Source: Plasmodium coatneyi (taxonomy: Eukaryota > Apicomplexa > Aconoidasida > Haemosporida > Plasmodiidae). From it: a stretch of DNA of 64,000 bases. The DNA lies in NCBI RefSeq assembly GCF_001680005.1, contig NC_033567.1, positions 3,844,001 through 3,908,000 of the forward strand, written 5' to 3'. How positions within the stretch are numbered: position 1 is the stretch's first letter; each line of letters starts with the position of its first letter. The notes beneath the pieces are model-generated. The model searched no databases. It saw only the letters and a list, made by a program, of their open reading frames with translations, and had not been told where the DNA came from. The position numbers and the translations under genes are program-made. Shown one piece after another: positions 32,401 to 43,700 of the stretch.

Positions 32401-34132
32401 GAGTTTTATGGATACGTTTAAAAAGGTAAATCCTAATTACGACGATTTTGGGATGGAAGAAAGTACGGGCAAAGATAGCAGCCATGTGAAGAAGCCAAAT
32501 GTGTGCGATATGCTGCGCGAAAATGAAGACTTCAAATTCGAAATGGAAAAACTGAACAAAATGTTAAAAGATTTGTACATGTCTAAAAGGAAGGAAGTGG
32601 AAAAGGTACACTTCACTTATAGAGGATTTTTCCTCAAAAATGACTACCTCTATAATTATATAAACACGAAAAATAAAAACAAAGAGGAACCTGCTTTTAA
32701 CATAGAGGAGGTGGACATCATAAACTTCCTAAACCAATTTAGTGATTCCTTAACAGAAATTTCAGATGCGATAAATTGCAATTTGAATTCCTGTGGACAA
32801 TTATTAACAGAATTGAATGAAGTTCCAGAAAATGAAAAAATAAATTTTTTCAAATCTTTCATTTTTAGAATGAAGGTATATGGTTCCTACCCCTCTCAGT
32901 GTTTTATTTCGTCTGATGAGGAACAATATTCTAATTCCATCTATCAGCTTCCGTTTATTTTATCTGAGTGTTGCATCCAAGGGGGGTTGGATCCTCACGG
33001 AAAGGTCAGAAAATGCTCCTACGATTTGAACCATACCCGAGATGATGAACTGCTCTTCGATGGGGAGTACCCTAACAGCGACTTGGAGGATGCATATTTC
33101 ATGCATAGTGACTCAGAAAAAAGGACAACCAAAGTTAAAGGGGAGCGAAGCAAAGACACGTTTCACTACAATCACAGTTTTGCAGGGGACTACAACTGTA
33201 CTACTAGTAGTAGTAGTGTGCTTTCCCCCTACGTGGTGATAAAAAGGTCCATGTTTTTGCACGACTTGGTTGTATGCTTGAATTGGTTTAAGGGGGGTAC
33301 ATCCGTTGGTTCTCCTTCGGGTTGTGCGCCATCTACCCCCGCAGGCGTTTTTTACCAACTGGATGATGATACCTACTTAGTGAACCCTACACAGTTGCTG
33401 CTCACCCTGAAGGCGAAAAACCAGAAATGGCAAAATGGACAGAAAAATAACACGACGCGCCTAAGCAGTGGAAACTTCCTGGACTTATTTTCCAACGATA
33501 TTGGAGTGGACATAAACAATGCGGATTTTTCGAAAGAGCTAGAAAAGTACGTAAGCTGGATGCGCCTAAACAACAGAATGAGCTTATGCAAAATATTGCT
33601 TTCCCTAAAAAGTGAATTGCGAAAAATGAAAAGCTACTCAGAAAGCTTAATTGATGAATATAGCACCATTAACCAAAGCACGAACATTCACTTTATCATT
33701 TTCCTAATCTATCGAATACTAATTTTTAAGAAGCTTCTAACGCACACTTATATAATATATACCTTTTGGGAACGTCTGAGTACATCCTTGGATGTGAACT
33801 TGAATGATGTGGAGGAGGTTGGAAGGGATGTTGACCTCCTAACTTTGGAACCCATATCTCATTTTGACGTTTTCTACAGGGGTGCCTATAAAGTCTACTC
33901 CCCCAAGTAAGGAACTGCGTACTGAGGGGTGTGTCACACATTGAGCAGCGCTAAATCACATCCATTCCATTTACATTTCATTTACATTGCATTTACGCCC
34001 CATTTGTGCCCCCTTTGCAGAATTTTGGGATGCCCCCTGCTGGTAAACTGCGGACATAACGGCACGCTAACCAAGGAGGATCTAAACTTTTTCAGCACAT
34101 GCTTGAATTTCTACCTCAAGGAGTATACATGA
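29414..34132 (+). CDS. Giant alpha/beta hydrolase-fold membrane protein, three exons
   Basis: Exons are 29414-29650, 29771-33906 and 34021-34132. Donors are AAG|GTGAGT and CAA|GTAAGG; acceptors are CGTGCAG and TTTGCAG; phases agree and give 1,494 residues. Exon 1 is almost all hydrophobic helices, implying membrane anchoring. The hydrolase fold begins near 510: DIPVVLYFNPNA (oxyanion strand), NVFVYNYRGYSKSSG, then the nucleophile elbow GLHGTSIGGP (S592). A strand KILIYDNND gives a candidate Asp (D775). The catalytic His (H1470, in CGHNGTLT) is supplied by the last exon. This resembles the BEM46/ABHD12-13-17 group of lipid or acyl-protein hydrolases. Inserts are extreme: about 180 residues between Ser and Asp, and about 695 between Asp and His. 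Ala-Pro-Thr repeats occur at 30938-31000. Substrate is unknown. Confidence 0.82.
30938..31000 (+). repeat. Degenerate 12-bp repeat encoding Ala-Pro-Thr-Asn/Ser
   Basis: Five to six 12-base units encode NAPT/NTPT/SAPM-like tetrapeptides within the hydrolase, just before the conserved oxyanion strand. Imperfect units suggest slippage followed by point mutation. Confidence 0.85.
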
Positions 34133-34333
34133 ACTGGGTCAGCAAAAAAAAAAAAAAAAAAAAAAGCGTTGACCACGCAAAAACATCCATTTGTAGAGAA
34201 ATTATGGGAAAAAAAAGGGGAATATACATTATGGGAACCGAAAACAGAGAAAAAATGCGAAACAGCTGTGATTTTGTTGTAGGTTTCTCCCTAGAGCATC
34301 TTCCCAAAAATGTTTTCAAAATGCTTTCCCCTG

Positions 34334-34848
34334 TCAGTAGTAGTAATCATTCCATTGTGGTGATATAAAATACACGAAGGAAACTATCCCTATGGTGGAT
34401 CCGATGGTAGCAAAGAGAATAGCATTTTTGTATTTACTTCTTTCGCTACTGAATAGTCTTTTCGTTTTGGCAACACGTGAGTGACTGCAATCTGCGAATG
34501 GGAAAAGGGCATAGGGAGATATGGAACTTTGCCGAAGGTGGTAACGCGCCCGAGGGTGCAAAGCGCGTGTCTTTAATTTAACAAGTGTTAGGAGGCCACG
34601 TGTGTGCGTAATGGTCCACGTTGACCTGCGTATGCGTTCGTGGCCGTGTGTCCCTATTAATTCTTCATACCGTTACTTTTTATGTCATACTCCTTAAAAT
34701 AAACGTAATGCTCCCTTTTGTTAATTTTATTATTTGCGTAAATGTTTTGTATTTTTATGTTGCTTAATATAGACGACTGGTTTCTGTTGCCATTTTTCTT
34801 TTTCAATAATCCTCTAAATTCTCTTACCAACGAACTTATCTTTTTCAT
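34334..34848 (-). CDS. Small two-exon single-pass membrane protein, function unknown
   Basis: Exons are 34671-34848 and 34334-34491 (join, minus), with donor AACG|GTATGA and acceptor TTCGCAG. Phases agree and give 111 residues. The N-terminus is strongly basic (MKKISSLVREFRGLLKKK). After a junction giving SNDCSHSRVAKTKRLF, a single hydrophobic helix (AILFATIGSTIGIVSFVYFI) lies close to the C-terminus, which ends PQWNDYYY. The basic N-terminus with one C-terminal helix would suit a mitochondrial inner-membrane assembly factor, and its neighbour is PET117-like, but I recognise no family. It converges on the hydrolase, with 201 bases between stop codons. The gene is supported by consistent splicing and composition only. 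Confidence 0.55.
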
Positions 34849-35111
34849 TTTTCTTCACTTTTTAAAATGAACTGAAGTTGTTTTTCCTTTTTTTTTTTTT
34901 TTTTTTGTTCAATTGGGGGAGGGCGGTACAGCTGCGAAAAAAGGGCTGCTCCGCTCCAGGGAAAAAAATAGCCCTGCAAAAATGTGTATCTTCTTCTTTG
35001 CCGCGAAGAAAAGCGAAACGTTTCTGGTGAAGTTAATGGGAAGGATTATTCCCAATTCGTTTTTCTTTTTTTGCTTTTCCTCACTTCCGCTTCGTTTCCC
35101 CCCCTGTTGGC

Positions 35112-35288
35112 CTACAAATTATCCGCTTTCCATTTTTCAAATTTGGCTTTTTGTCTTTCTATATCTTTCAATACGCCTTCGTACCTCCTCCTGTAATCCG
35201 AGTACTTTGTCGTCTTCACGTAGTAGTAAATTCCAAGGCTTAAAACGCAAGATGAAAGTAGAATATATTTCCCCGAACGTTTTTTCAT
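35112..35288 (-). CDS. PET117: PET117-like cytochrome c oxidase assembly protein, 58 residues
   Basis: This uninterrupted frame runs from ATG at 35288 to TAG at 35112-35114. It has Lys/Arg/Ser at the N-terminus (MKKRSGK), one hydrophobic helix (YILLSSCVLSLGIYYYV), then RRRYEGVLKDIERQKAKFEKW. The latter follows the PET117 signature R-x-x-D/E-G-V-x-x-D-x-E-R-Q-x-x-K. PET117 is a small inner-mitochondrial-membrane factor that works with COX15 in heme a synthesis for complex IV. The usual length is 70-110 residues; this copy is shorter, lacking much of the C-terminal tail, so either Plasmodium has a minimal version or a further 3' exon is missed. At this size it is easily lost by gene finders with a length cutoff. 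Confidence 0.72.
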   Translation of the reverse strand: MKKRSGKYILLSSCVLSLGIYYYVKTTKYSDYRRRYEGVLKDIERQKAKFEKWKADNL

Positions 35289-36663
35289 AATCTCTTTAAG
35301 TGGTGGAAGTAAATTCGGTCAATATGGTAGTTGTGTAGCGGCCTGGCTACTCTTCCGATGTTTTGTTCCTGTGTGGATGTGCTTTTATCTGCTTGTTGTA
35401 ACTTATTCGAAGGGGCAATGTTATGAGGCGGTATACCCACTTGAATGAAGTAGAAAAGAAGGGAAAAAAAATTATCTCTGTAAAATAATGGGACAAGTGA
35501 ATAGCCTTTTTTTTTTCGGGAAAAGCTTTACTTTGGCATCCGTAGGAGCACACTACGAGATATTCGCCGCTGGGTCATTTAACCGTTTCTTTTGCCATTA
35601 CATTTTGGCATAACCTTTTACGTGATATTTGCGTTACCACATTATGCGTGTTTTTTTTTTTTTTTTTTCGCATTTGCACTTTTGAGGCAATTACATCTGA
35701 TGTAATTTAACCCCCCCACATCCTGTGATACGCATGCGGCACACGAACCGATTTAAAACGTCCCCAAAATAAGAGAATGTTGAGAAAAAAAAAACCCTCA
35801 AAAGGGTTAACCTTTAGTCAACATCTTGCACACAGATGACCAGCTCCTCATGTGTATGAACAAGTATCACCTTTATATTCTTTCCCCTCCTGAGCATGTT
35901 GAAGGGGATAAACTGGAACTGTAAATGGGGGGCGCTTCTCCTTTTTGCGCCCAAAAGAGATTACAACTTTGTCTGTATTGTTATGCCTTTTTTGGTTATT
36001 TTCGCGTCTGCCTGGAAGATTCAAAATAATATGGTGAGCTGGAATCCCCACATCCATCGCTTTTTCTGTCACCACATTTTTCACGGTGAGAAGAAAGCAC
36101 ACCTTTTCAAATTGCTTAAAACGGGAGAAAAAACTCGAATGCAAAATTTTTTTTTTTTGTTAAACCTTAAGTTACATATTAAGAGGTGTGATAAGTTGCT
36201 AAATCTTGCAGGTTCAAAAAAAAAAAAAAAAAAAAAAAAAACTTTAACAAAATAAGTTACGTTACAACATCAAAGGGTAAAAGGAGTACATATGGTACAG
36301 GAATCAAATCGTCGAATAGTACAAAACTGAAAAAAAAAAAAAGAATGGAATATACAGAGGGGGTAGGGATCCCTCACCACAGTACATTGGTCATCATTTT
36401 CATTGGGTTACACACGCGGTGTCGTAATTTCACGTACGTACAATTTGAAAACGTTGGTCTGGCTAAGGTGCAATTAGCAACATCGCTGGGGTGAAAATGG
36501 GCACGCGGCCTGCAGGGAAATGCTTCAGTTCGGAAAAGCAGCGCTTTCCTTACCTACAATAAAAACAGAGCTCATCCCTGCTACGCCAACAAAAAAGACT
36601 CCACTTCTTCACCATGCAGATGGTCGACGGGCTTGCCGAGTTGCATTCGTACAGGGGGTGCCC
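35289..36663. other. Intergenic region between the PET117-like and falcipain-1 genes
   Basis: This is the upstream flank of the PET117-like gene and the 3' flank of the protease, both minus. It holds a T-run near 35650-35668 and an A26 run at 36216-36241. On the minus strand, 35814-36058 contains frames with coding-like composition but no resolvable start or splice pattern; see the findings. Confidence 0.5.
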
Positions 36664-38391
36664 TTACAAAATTGGGTAGAAAACCTCGACACCAACTCCG
36701 CAAAACACGTTGTCTCCCTCCTTGTTTCGACTAAGTCTCATGAATCCGTTTTCTCCCCAATGTTTGCTCCACGAATTTTTGATAATCCAGTAGTACTGAA
36801 TACTATCATCGGCCTTCGACCGTGAGACTATAGCTCCCTTTTTCGTAACACCATCATCATCATCGTAAATATTACTTTGTTGAAAGATTTTGCTGGTCTG
36901 CACTTGGCCATAACCGACAAGAAGAACGGAGTGGTTTAATTCTTCCGTGCATGTACCATTAAATATTCCTCCATCGTAAAAGGAGAAATCATCTGTTACA
37001 CCGACATTAACGGATACTGGACCTACTTCATTTAATGCCCGTATCAATTCGTTTTCCTTCACCCCACCCACTGAGGAAAGGGTAACCTTATTCTTACATC
37101 TATAATTTAGGCAAAATAAATTATCCATAGCTCTGTATTTATAATCGGCCCCTAAACAGATTCCATTTTCGATGGCATAAATGAAGGAATAAAATGGGTG
37201 TCCTCCATCACAGCCAAAATTTAACTTTGAACAATCCACAATTTCTTGTTCGCTTAAAGTTAAAATGGTTTTGTCATGTTCCTTGGCATATATACATTCA
37301 ACATTTCCTACACTGGCGAATGCCCAGCAGGAACCACATAATCCTTGATCCTTGGGTTCATGTACGATTCCTTTTTCTCTATAGTCTAAAATTTCTGGCA
37401 CATCGTCAAAAATGTCTGCACTTTTGTTGCTACCCAATTTTTTAACTTTTCCGTTATTCAAGGAACTGAAAGGTACTACATATTTCTTCTTCAAGTGCTC
37501 AGGTATGGGAAGCAATTTTCTGAAATAATTTTGAAAGTCTTTTTTAGAATAGTCACTAAATTGGTTTAACCTCATTTTGTACATTTGGTTCGTTTCGTTG
37601 TGCTGTTTAATTTTTAGATAGTTCATTTTGAAATTTTCATATTTCTCCATCTGCTCAGTGATGTCTTTATAACTTCTGTTATACTGGTTCATGAATTTAA
37701 AAAATTTAGACGCGTACTTCAGGTTGAAAAATAATCCTTCGATGTGTTCCTCACTCAACTCTCCGTCGTATTCATTATCATCTTCATTCGCGCTGACCCT
37801 GTTGTAATTAAAATTGGACAAGCTGCCATTGATCACTTCTTTGCCTTCTTTACCATTACCATTTGGGCCATTCTTTTTTGTTTTGTTTTCATTAATTTTT
37901 TTTCTCAAAAGTTCCTTCAACATTTTTGCTAATTGTTCTCTCTCCTTGTAGCTCATGTCCGCCACAACTTCGTTATACTTCCTCATCAGTTTGATGTGTT
38001 TGCCAGAGTCTTCAATTTTTATCTTTTCATCCTCTTCATTAGGTACGGCGGCATCTGCTCCTGCTTTCACATCATCACCAGTTTGATCTTTGTCCCCTTT
38101 ACGGTATTTTGAGAAGATTAATTTCAGGGTTTCTATTTCAGCCTTGTTAAGGATATCTCCATTGCTAGAGGTGAAAGGACCTTTCAGGCTGTCCCTGCGG
38201 ATAACGCTCCAACCATTGCTCGATACCGCAGTGAAGCATACGAACACTACACCGCACATCACAAATGTCAGAACTACGTATACGCATATCTTCAAAATTT
38301 TCCTATTGCTCTTTTTGGCGAGCATTTGGTTTCTGTTCATGGTCTCCAAGCTGGACTTGGTCAGGTTCATGATGCTCATATTCTGCGCCAT
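36664..38391 (-). CDS. Falcipain-1-type papain-family cysteine protease (vivapain-1 orthologue)
   Basis: The 575-residue product (ATG at 38391; the frame extends four codons to a GTG) is a type II membrane pro-protease. A signal-anchor helix lies at about 30-55. The long prodomain has ERFNIN/GNFD-like elements (MRLNQFSDYS). The mature papain domain starts near 330. All catalytic residues are present: Q349, C355 (QGLCGSCWAF), H487 (LNHSVLLVGYG) and N539 (IIKNSWSKHWGE). A roughly 30-residue insert between His and Asn (DDDDGVTKKG region) matches the arm insertion of falcipains. Sequence features (CDGGHPFYSFIYAIENG, KNSWSKHW) and neighbours point to falcipain-1, not the haemoglobinases falcipain-2/3. 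Falcipain-1 is reported in invasive and sexual/mosquito stages. It is an ordinary parasite protease. Confidence 0.92.
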   Translation of the reverse strand: MAQNMSIMNLTKSSLETMNRNQMLAKKSNRKILKICVYVVLTFVMCGVVFVCFTAVSSNGWSVIRRDSLKGPFTSSNGDILNKAEIETLKLIFSKYRKGDKDQTGDDVKAGADAAVPNEEDEKIKIEDSGKHIKLMRKYNEVVADMSYKEREQLAKMLKELLRKKINENKTKKNGPNGNGKEGKEVINGSLSNFNYNRVSANEDDNEYDGELSEEHIEGLFFNLKYASKFFKFMNQYNRSYKDITEQMEKYENFKMNYLKIKQHNETNQMYKMRLNQFSDYSKKDFQNYFRKLLPIPEHLKKKYVVPFSSLNNGKVKKLGSNKSADIFDDVPEILDYREKGIVHEPKDQGLCGSCWAFASVGNVECIYAKEHDKTILTLSEQEIVDCSKLNFGCDGGHPFYSFIYAIENGICLGADYKYRAMDNLFCLNYRCKNKVTLSSVGGVKENELIRALNEVGPVSVNVGVTDDFSFYDGGIFNGTCTEELNHSVLLVGYGQVQTSKIFQQSNIYDDDDGVTKKGAIVSRSKADDSIQYYWIIKNSWSKHWGENGFMRLSRNKEGDNVFCGVGVEVFYPIL

Positions 38392-40775
38392 TTTGCCCCA
38401 CACGGTGAAAAATTAAAAAAAGGGGGTTACTCGGCGGGTATGTGCAGTTAAGCGGCTTTAACGGGCTCCCGAAAGGAAAAAACCTACGTTATACATATAA
38501 GCCACTGCAGCATACGCAAGGGAGGTATATCCCTACGGGCGATTCATAAAGTACGGACAATGCGTATATTTATTGCTTCACCACGAACCGCGCAAAATGA
38601 ATCATGCAGTCAGTAACCCCAATTGACACTTCCACTTGGCCGTTTTTATCAAATAATCCCACGCAAGACGCTATCGTATTGGTACGTAAACACTCGTCAA
38701 TAATACAAAAGTTTTATGGATCATGCATGGGGTGAAAAAAAATGCCATACGGATGAGTGCAACTCAAACGAACACTCTCACTGGATTCTGTAACTTTATT
38801 CTTCTCCTTTTATAAAAAAAAAAAAAGAAAAAACATAGTAACAGTGTAACTGATGGGACGGAAGTTACCGGATGTTTCGTATAACCAAATAAATTGGCAA
38901 GGCGTATGTTTCTCATCGAATGTTCCATTCACTAGCGATACGATACTCGTTATCGCTGGAATTAGGTTTTACGTTACTGCCTTTTTGTTGTATGAAAGAA
39001 GTAAAAATTAAAACAAAAAAATAATGACAAAAACGAACGGGAAAAATTAAAAATTTGCATTTAAATGCTATTTCCGAAAAAATAATGAAAAACAACTCTT
39101 GCGCAGTGCTTAAAAAAAAAAAAAAAAAATATATATATAATATGTATAGTGCTTAAAATTCTTCCTTCATATATAAAATAGGATTAATATCGAAGCTCCT
39201 TCGCCCCTCCCCCCGTAAGAATGCAGTTGCTGCAACTGTCAAGACGCTTAGCGATACGTAAAAAAAAAAAAAAAAAGAAGAAAAAAAAAGCATGTTAAGA
39301 AGATCAACATGATAAAAACGGGAGGCACATCGTACCTGTTCCTACTTGAAACATTTCGAGGGAGAGGGAAGGAAAATGATCTTTTGTGCATATGGCGAGG
39401 AAGAAATCGCCCCGTAGTGTGTCGCTCCAAGAAGGGGCAACTCACTAGCTCACATGCGGACATGCCTAAGTGCACGTAAGGCTGCACATCCGTATGCAGG
39501 TTAAGCATGTAGACCGAAAGCACGTCAAACGGGTATGTCTTCACATGCATTTCAGAGTGCATCCCAATGAGCATGTCCAACGTTCATGTCACTCTGCATG
39601 TCGACGTATTTTCCAATGCGCATATTAGTTACCCATGTCAACGAACATATGATTGCACACATGTCAATATGTATGTGCTTCATACGCATATTCCTGTCCC
39701 TTCTTCCACGTGACGCAGTAAAAAAAAGGCCAAATCGGGTGAACGTCAGCACCGCCGCACCAGCATATCCCCACCATGCCACCACCACACTGCTGTCCAT
39801 TTAAGCGTTACAGAACTTTGCCTGGTAGCCATTCCATGTGCAGCGTAAAAATAAAGGGTGGGTCTTTCTCAGTTTAATCTTTCTGTTTTTTCCTTTTTTT
39901 TAATTTTACATGCACACTGCCTTAATAGGGCAAAAGAGGACATGTCGTTTTGTTGAATGATGTAACTTGTGGACATCATTTTTATGAATAGTGAAAAAAA
40001 AAAAAAAAACAAACTTTAAAAGGCTACAAAAAAAAAAAAAAAAAAATTGTGACATAAAATTTAATAAAATAAAATTGAGGCAAATGCAACTGCCTCCTTG
40101 CAGCTTCCCGCATTTTCTACAAATACATGAAACTTGCGCTTTTGTTACCAAACAAGGGGAAAAAAAAGAAAAAAGAAAAACGGAACGATGCAAAACAAAA
40201 CGAAATAACATTATAATTGTTAACAAAGAAATTGCCGCCATGAACGAATCGACGTGGCTATATATTTATGTAAGACGGGGTGTGTCAACTGATGGGCAGG
40301 TGAAATCGATTGCAAAAAGGCAGGTCCTGGGAAAAATGTGCACAAAGTGTATGCATACCTAACCTGCGTCGCAATTATGGTACCTTTTTGTGTATAAAGA
40401 AATTACTCAAAACGAAACAAATTGACAAGAAAAAAAAATTAAATTAAAACGAAATTGTACAAAACGATGCAAAATGAAGCATGGAAAAATAAACACATAG
40501 CAAAGGAGAAGGAACGTAGAATGGAACAAAACAACGTGGGGGAAAATGGTGGCATATCAACGTAAAAAATAAAGGTGGCTTACAAAAAAGGGCATATCTC
40601 CCACAGAAGGTATCGCCATACTGCGGGAACGCGGAATATGTTATATTTCTAGCCAGCTCTTACAAAGGTGCTTCAATATTTCTTCATGCACGTAGGGTCA
40701 AGTTTCTTATGATGTTTTGCTTGCCACACTCGCATCGTGTGAGGCAAAAAAATGAGTTGGTCACCCAGGAGGACA
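38392..40775. other. Long intergenic region upstream of the falcipain-1 gene
   Basis: This 2.4 kb region separates the protease (5' side) from the 3' end of the TTC7-like gene, both minus. It has A-runs at about 39112-39129, 39993-40008 and 40027-40046, an (AT)n stretch after 39129, and a cluster of CATGTC hexamers at about 39573-39665. No coding frame is convincing. Confidence 0.6.
39570..39668. repeat. Cluster of CATGTC-containing degenerate repeats
   Basis: Five copies of CATGTC occur within about 100 bases, several in the wider form GCATGTC-(A/G)-ACG, all in the same orientation. Spacing is irregular (about 12-36 bases). The cluster lies about 1.2 kb upstream of the falcipain-1 start codon, so it may be a decayed minisatellite or a regulatory cluster. 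Confidence 0.5.
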
Positions 40776-43700
40776 TTACAAATTTATAAACGGAAACAAA
40801 CTAAACGGTATGATGGGACAGCTTGAAAAAATGACTTTCAAAACATGCTTGTAATAATTAGACTTCCGGTAATTTTGTAACTTTTCAAAGGACTGATAAT
40901 ACATGTATATATTTAAATATTCGTAGACGAAATCGGTTTGGTTATTTAAATGGAAGGGGTAGCCACTTGGTAAGGTACTTTGTTCACCCGAGGTGTTCAT
41001 ATTATTACCTGGGCCAATATCCTTATGCGACATTTTCCTTTTCATAATGAAGTAGTCCTTTTTCTTGTAGTGCTCATTCAGGAGAGACAAAATGCTGATA
41101 ACTTTTAGGTATTTTTTTTTTAAGAAATAATATCGAGCATATAAAATGTTAACCTTCCTATCGTTGAAATAAATTTTACTTATTAGCGATACGTAAATTT
41201 TAATGTTTTTTATGAGTCGATATTTTTTCTGTCTTTTCTGGGCACTCTCATAGTCCACATGAAAGGAGTCGAACAGTTTCTCCTCATCGGCGTAAATCTT
41301 ATTCATGCTCTTTCTGTTCATTTTGTTAGTCTTGTTCGTTTTGTTCGTTTTGTTCGTTTTGTTCATTTTGTTCGTTTTGTTATTTACGTCTGCTTTGTTG
41401 ATCGAAGAGCATTTCGAACCATTGATTGCGTTCTCTTTTCGTGCATTCCTTCGGGGGGATTCCTTTTCTTCTCCCTTATCAGTACCCCCCTTTTCGGCCT
41501 TCCTCCACAGAGACCAAAATTTTCCCCGAAAATCTTTCTTATCTTTTGTATGAAAAGGCAACTTAAAGTCATTTTCACCAAATCGATCCCTGAAGTAAAT
41601 GTGATTATTCTCGACTTTAACTTTCGGGTGGTCACACAACTTTATCCTACCCTTGTGCAATTCGTATTCCTTTTCGAAAAAGAGTATTTTTGTATATAAA
41701 TTTTTTTTAAAGGGTAATAATGTTTTCCCCTTCCCATTGCTCATCCTTTTCTTTACCGTTTCATCAAGGGTGGACATTGCCATTGGTGACAAGCGACATC
41801 CATTGCTTCCTGTTCTCCTCAGGAGAAGATTGTCTGAATATTTTTTCCTCCTTTTACACTTGGCATAGAGATAAAACAAGTACAAACATTTCAGGCACAT
41901 AAACTGGTGCGTTAAATTGTAAAAGAAACTTGTATTTTCGTAGCTGTAATAGTTGCTGTCATTATTTACACGTAAATAAAATTTTATATACGTGTCTATA
42001 ATGTTGAGGAGGTAAATAATGAGCTTGGCATTAACCCTCAGGTATATCAGAATTTCACCCACACTGATCCAGGTGATGGCTTCCAGGTAGACATTTTTCA
42101 GGCTAATTTTTCGCATACCCTTCGCTGTGCCAGTATCCAATGGGGTGGTGTTTCTTACATTGCTGATGCTGCTCCGCGAGTTGAGCGTTCCAAAGTGGTT
42201 GGAGCTTTGACCAAGGATGCCACTTCGGTTAACCAAGCCGTATCTGTTTCTCTCCGAAAAGTAGTAATTCTTGCTGTATAATTTGTCACTCCCCTTCGCG
42301 TAGCTAAAGAAACAGTGGCAGTTGTTTATCCCACCATTTGGATGGTAGTCACTATCGCTCTTTGCATGCAATTCGCACTTAATGTTACCCAGATCAATAT
42401 TAGACATAATTTTGTTCAAACAGAAATATACACACATGTCAGAGTTCTTTTTTTCCTGCATTTTCTGATAGATGTATTTGTACAATGCTAACAGGATCGG
42501 CATAACGCAGGGTAACAAGTTCACTTTGCTGATGTCAATGTAATCGCTTCCTTTTATGTTACTTTTTCGTTCCTTTGGGCGGGTATCATATACGGATGGG
42601 GGGTGCATGAAATATGCGTTTCTCTCTTCGGTGCTTACTGGTTCTTTTTCCTTATTCTTTTCGCTGACATTTGCATCTGCGGGTTGGTTCTTCCCTGAGG
42701 GATGTCCAATATCGGCGTGACGAGATTCTCCCAACTTCTCCCCATCCGCCGCCCTGCCATCATGTGTCGTGACAGTGTGTGACCTGTCACCCGAACCACT
42801 CTCCATCACAGTGGAAGTTGCACCCACCCGTGATGTAGCAACCTTGTTAATTCTACTCCCCCTTCTCGACTCAGCCTTCATCGCATTGCTTTTCTTTTGC
42901 AAAATTTTTAGCGAAATCTGAATTCTGTCAATTTCTTCTTTAATGCTATTGGTTAAAAGTCGATTTGCTTGATCCTTCCCCTTGGCTAAGTTGGTACACT
43001 TGTTAAGGTTAAATGGGACGTTGGGAAAAAACCGAGTAGCCTTTTTTGGCACTCCACAGGAATCACTATTTCTGGCACTTTCATCATCAGTGTAATTATT
43101 ATCGTCACTATCGTCATTGTCCATTTCGTCTGTGTCGAATATTGCGTCGTACAGTTGGCTAAGATGGGCATCTCCCTTTTTTTCATCACGTAAAAAATTG
43201 AAATGGTTCATATGGCGGGCGATTCCACTTGGACGTGATTTGATGTCGCATTTTTGTGAAGCTTTTTGCAGAAGGAGATGTTTCACCTGGGAACATGGGA
43301 AGGGCCTCTTTTTATTCTTCTTGTCTTCTCCTTTCTCCCAGCAGAATAAAATGTCATACATTTCGAAGAAATTAATTAAGTAATATACATAGAGGTAAAA
43401 AAAAAAAAAATTGTTTGGGAAGTAGTTTATAGCTTTCGTGAGGATTAAAAAACATTCCTTGTTAGGCGATTTGGTTTGCAGTCCCTCATTGTTGTAAGGA
43501 CAGTATGGGGTACTTTTCCTTCCTGTACAATGTGTTTTCAGCTTATGGTGCGGGCATCTCCCCGTTGGGGGGGTTCTTCCAGTAGGGATGTTCACCTCCC
43601 CCGGTTTAAGACCAAACGGGTGTTGGCCATGTCCTGTCTTGTTCTTATGATGGCTGCCACTTGGGTCGTCACTCTTCCCATTAGACCCCTCTTCGGATGG

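Noticed and set aside
36664..38391. Assignment of the protease to falcipain-2/3 (haemoglobinase) type
   Set aside because: The sequence around the active-site Cys, the CDGGH segment, KNSWSKHW and the single-copy neighbourhood fit falcipain-1 instead.
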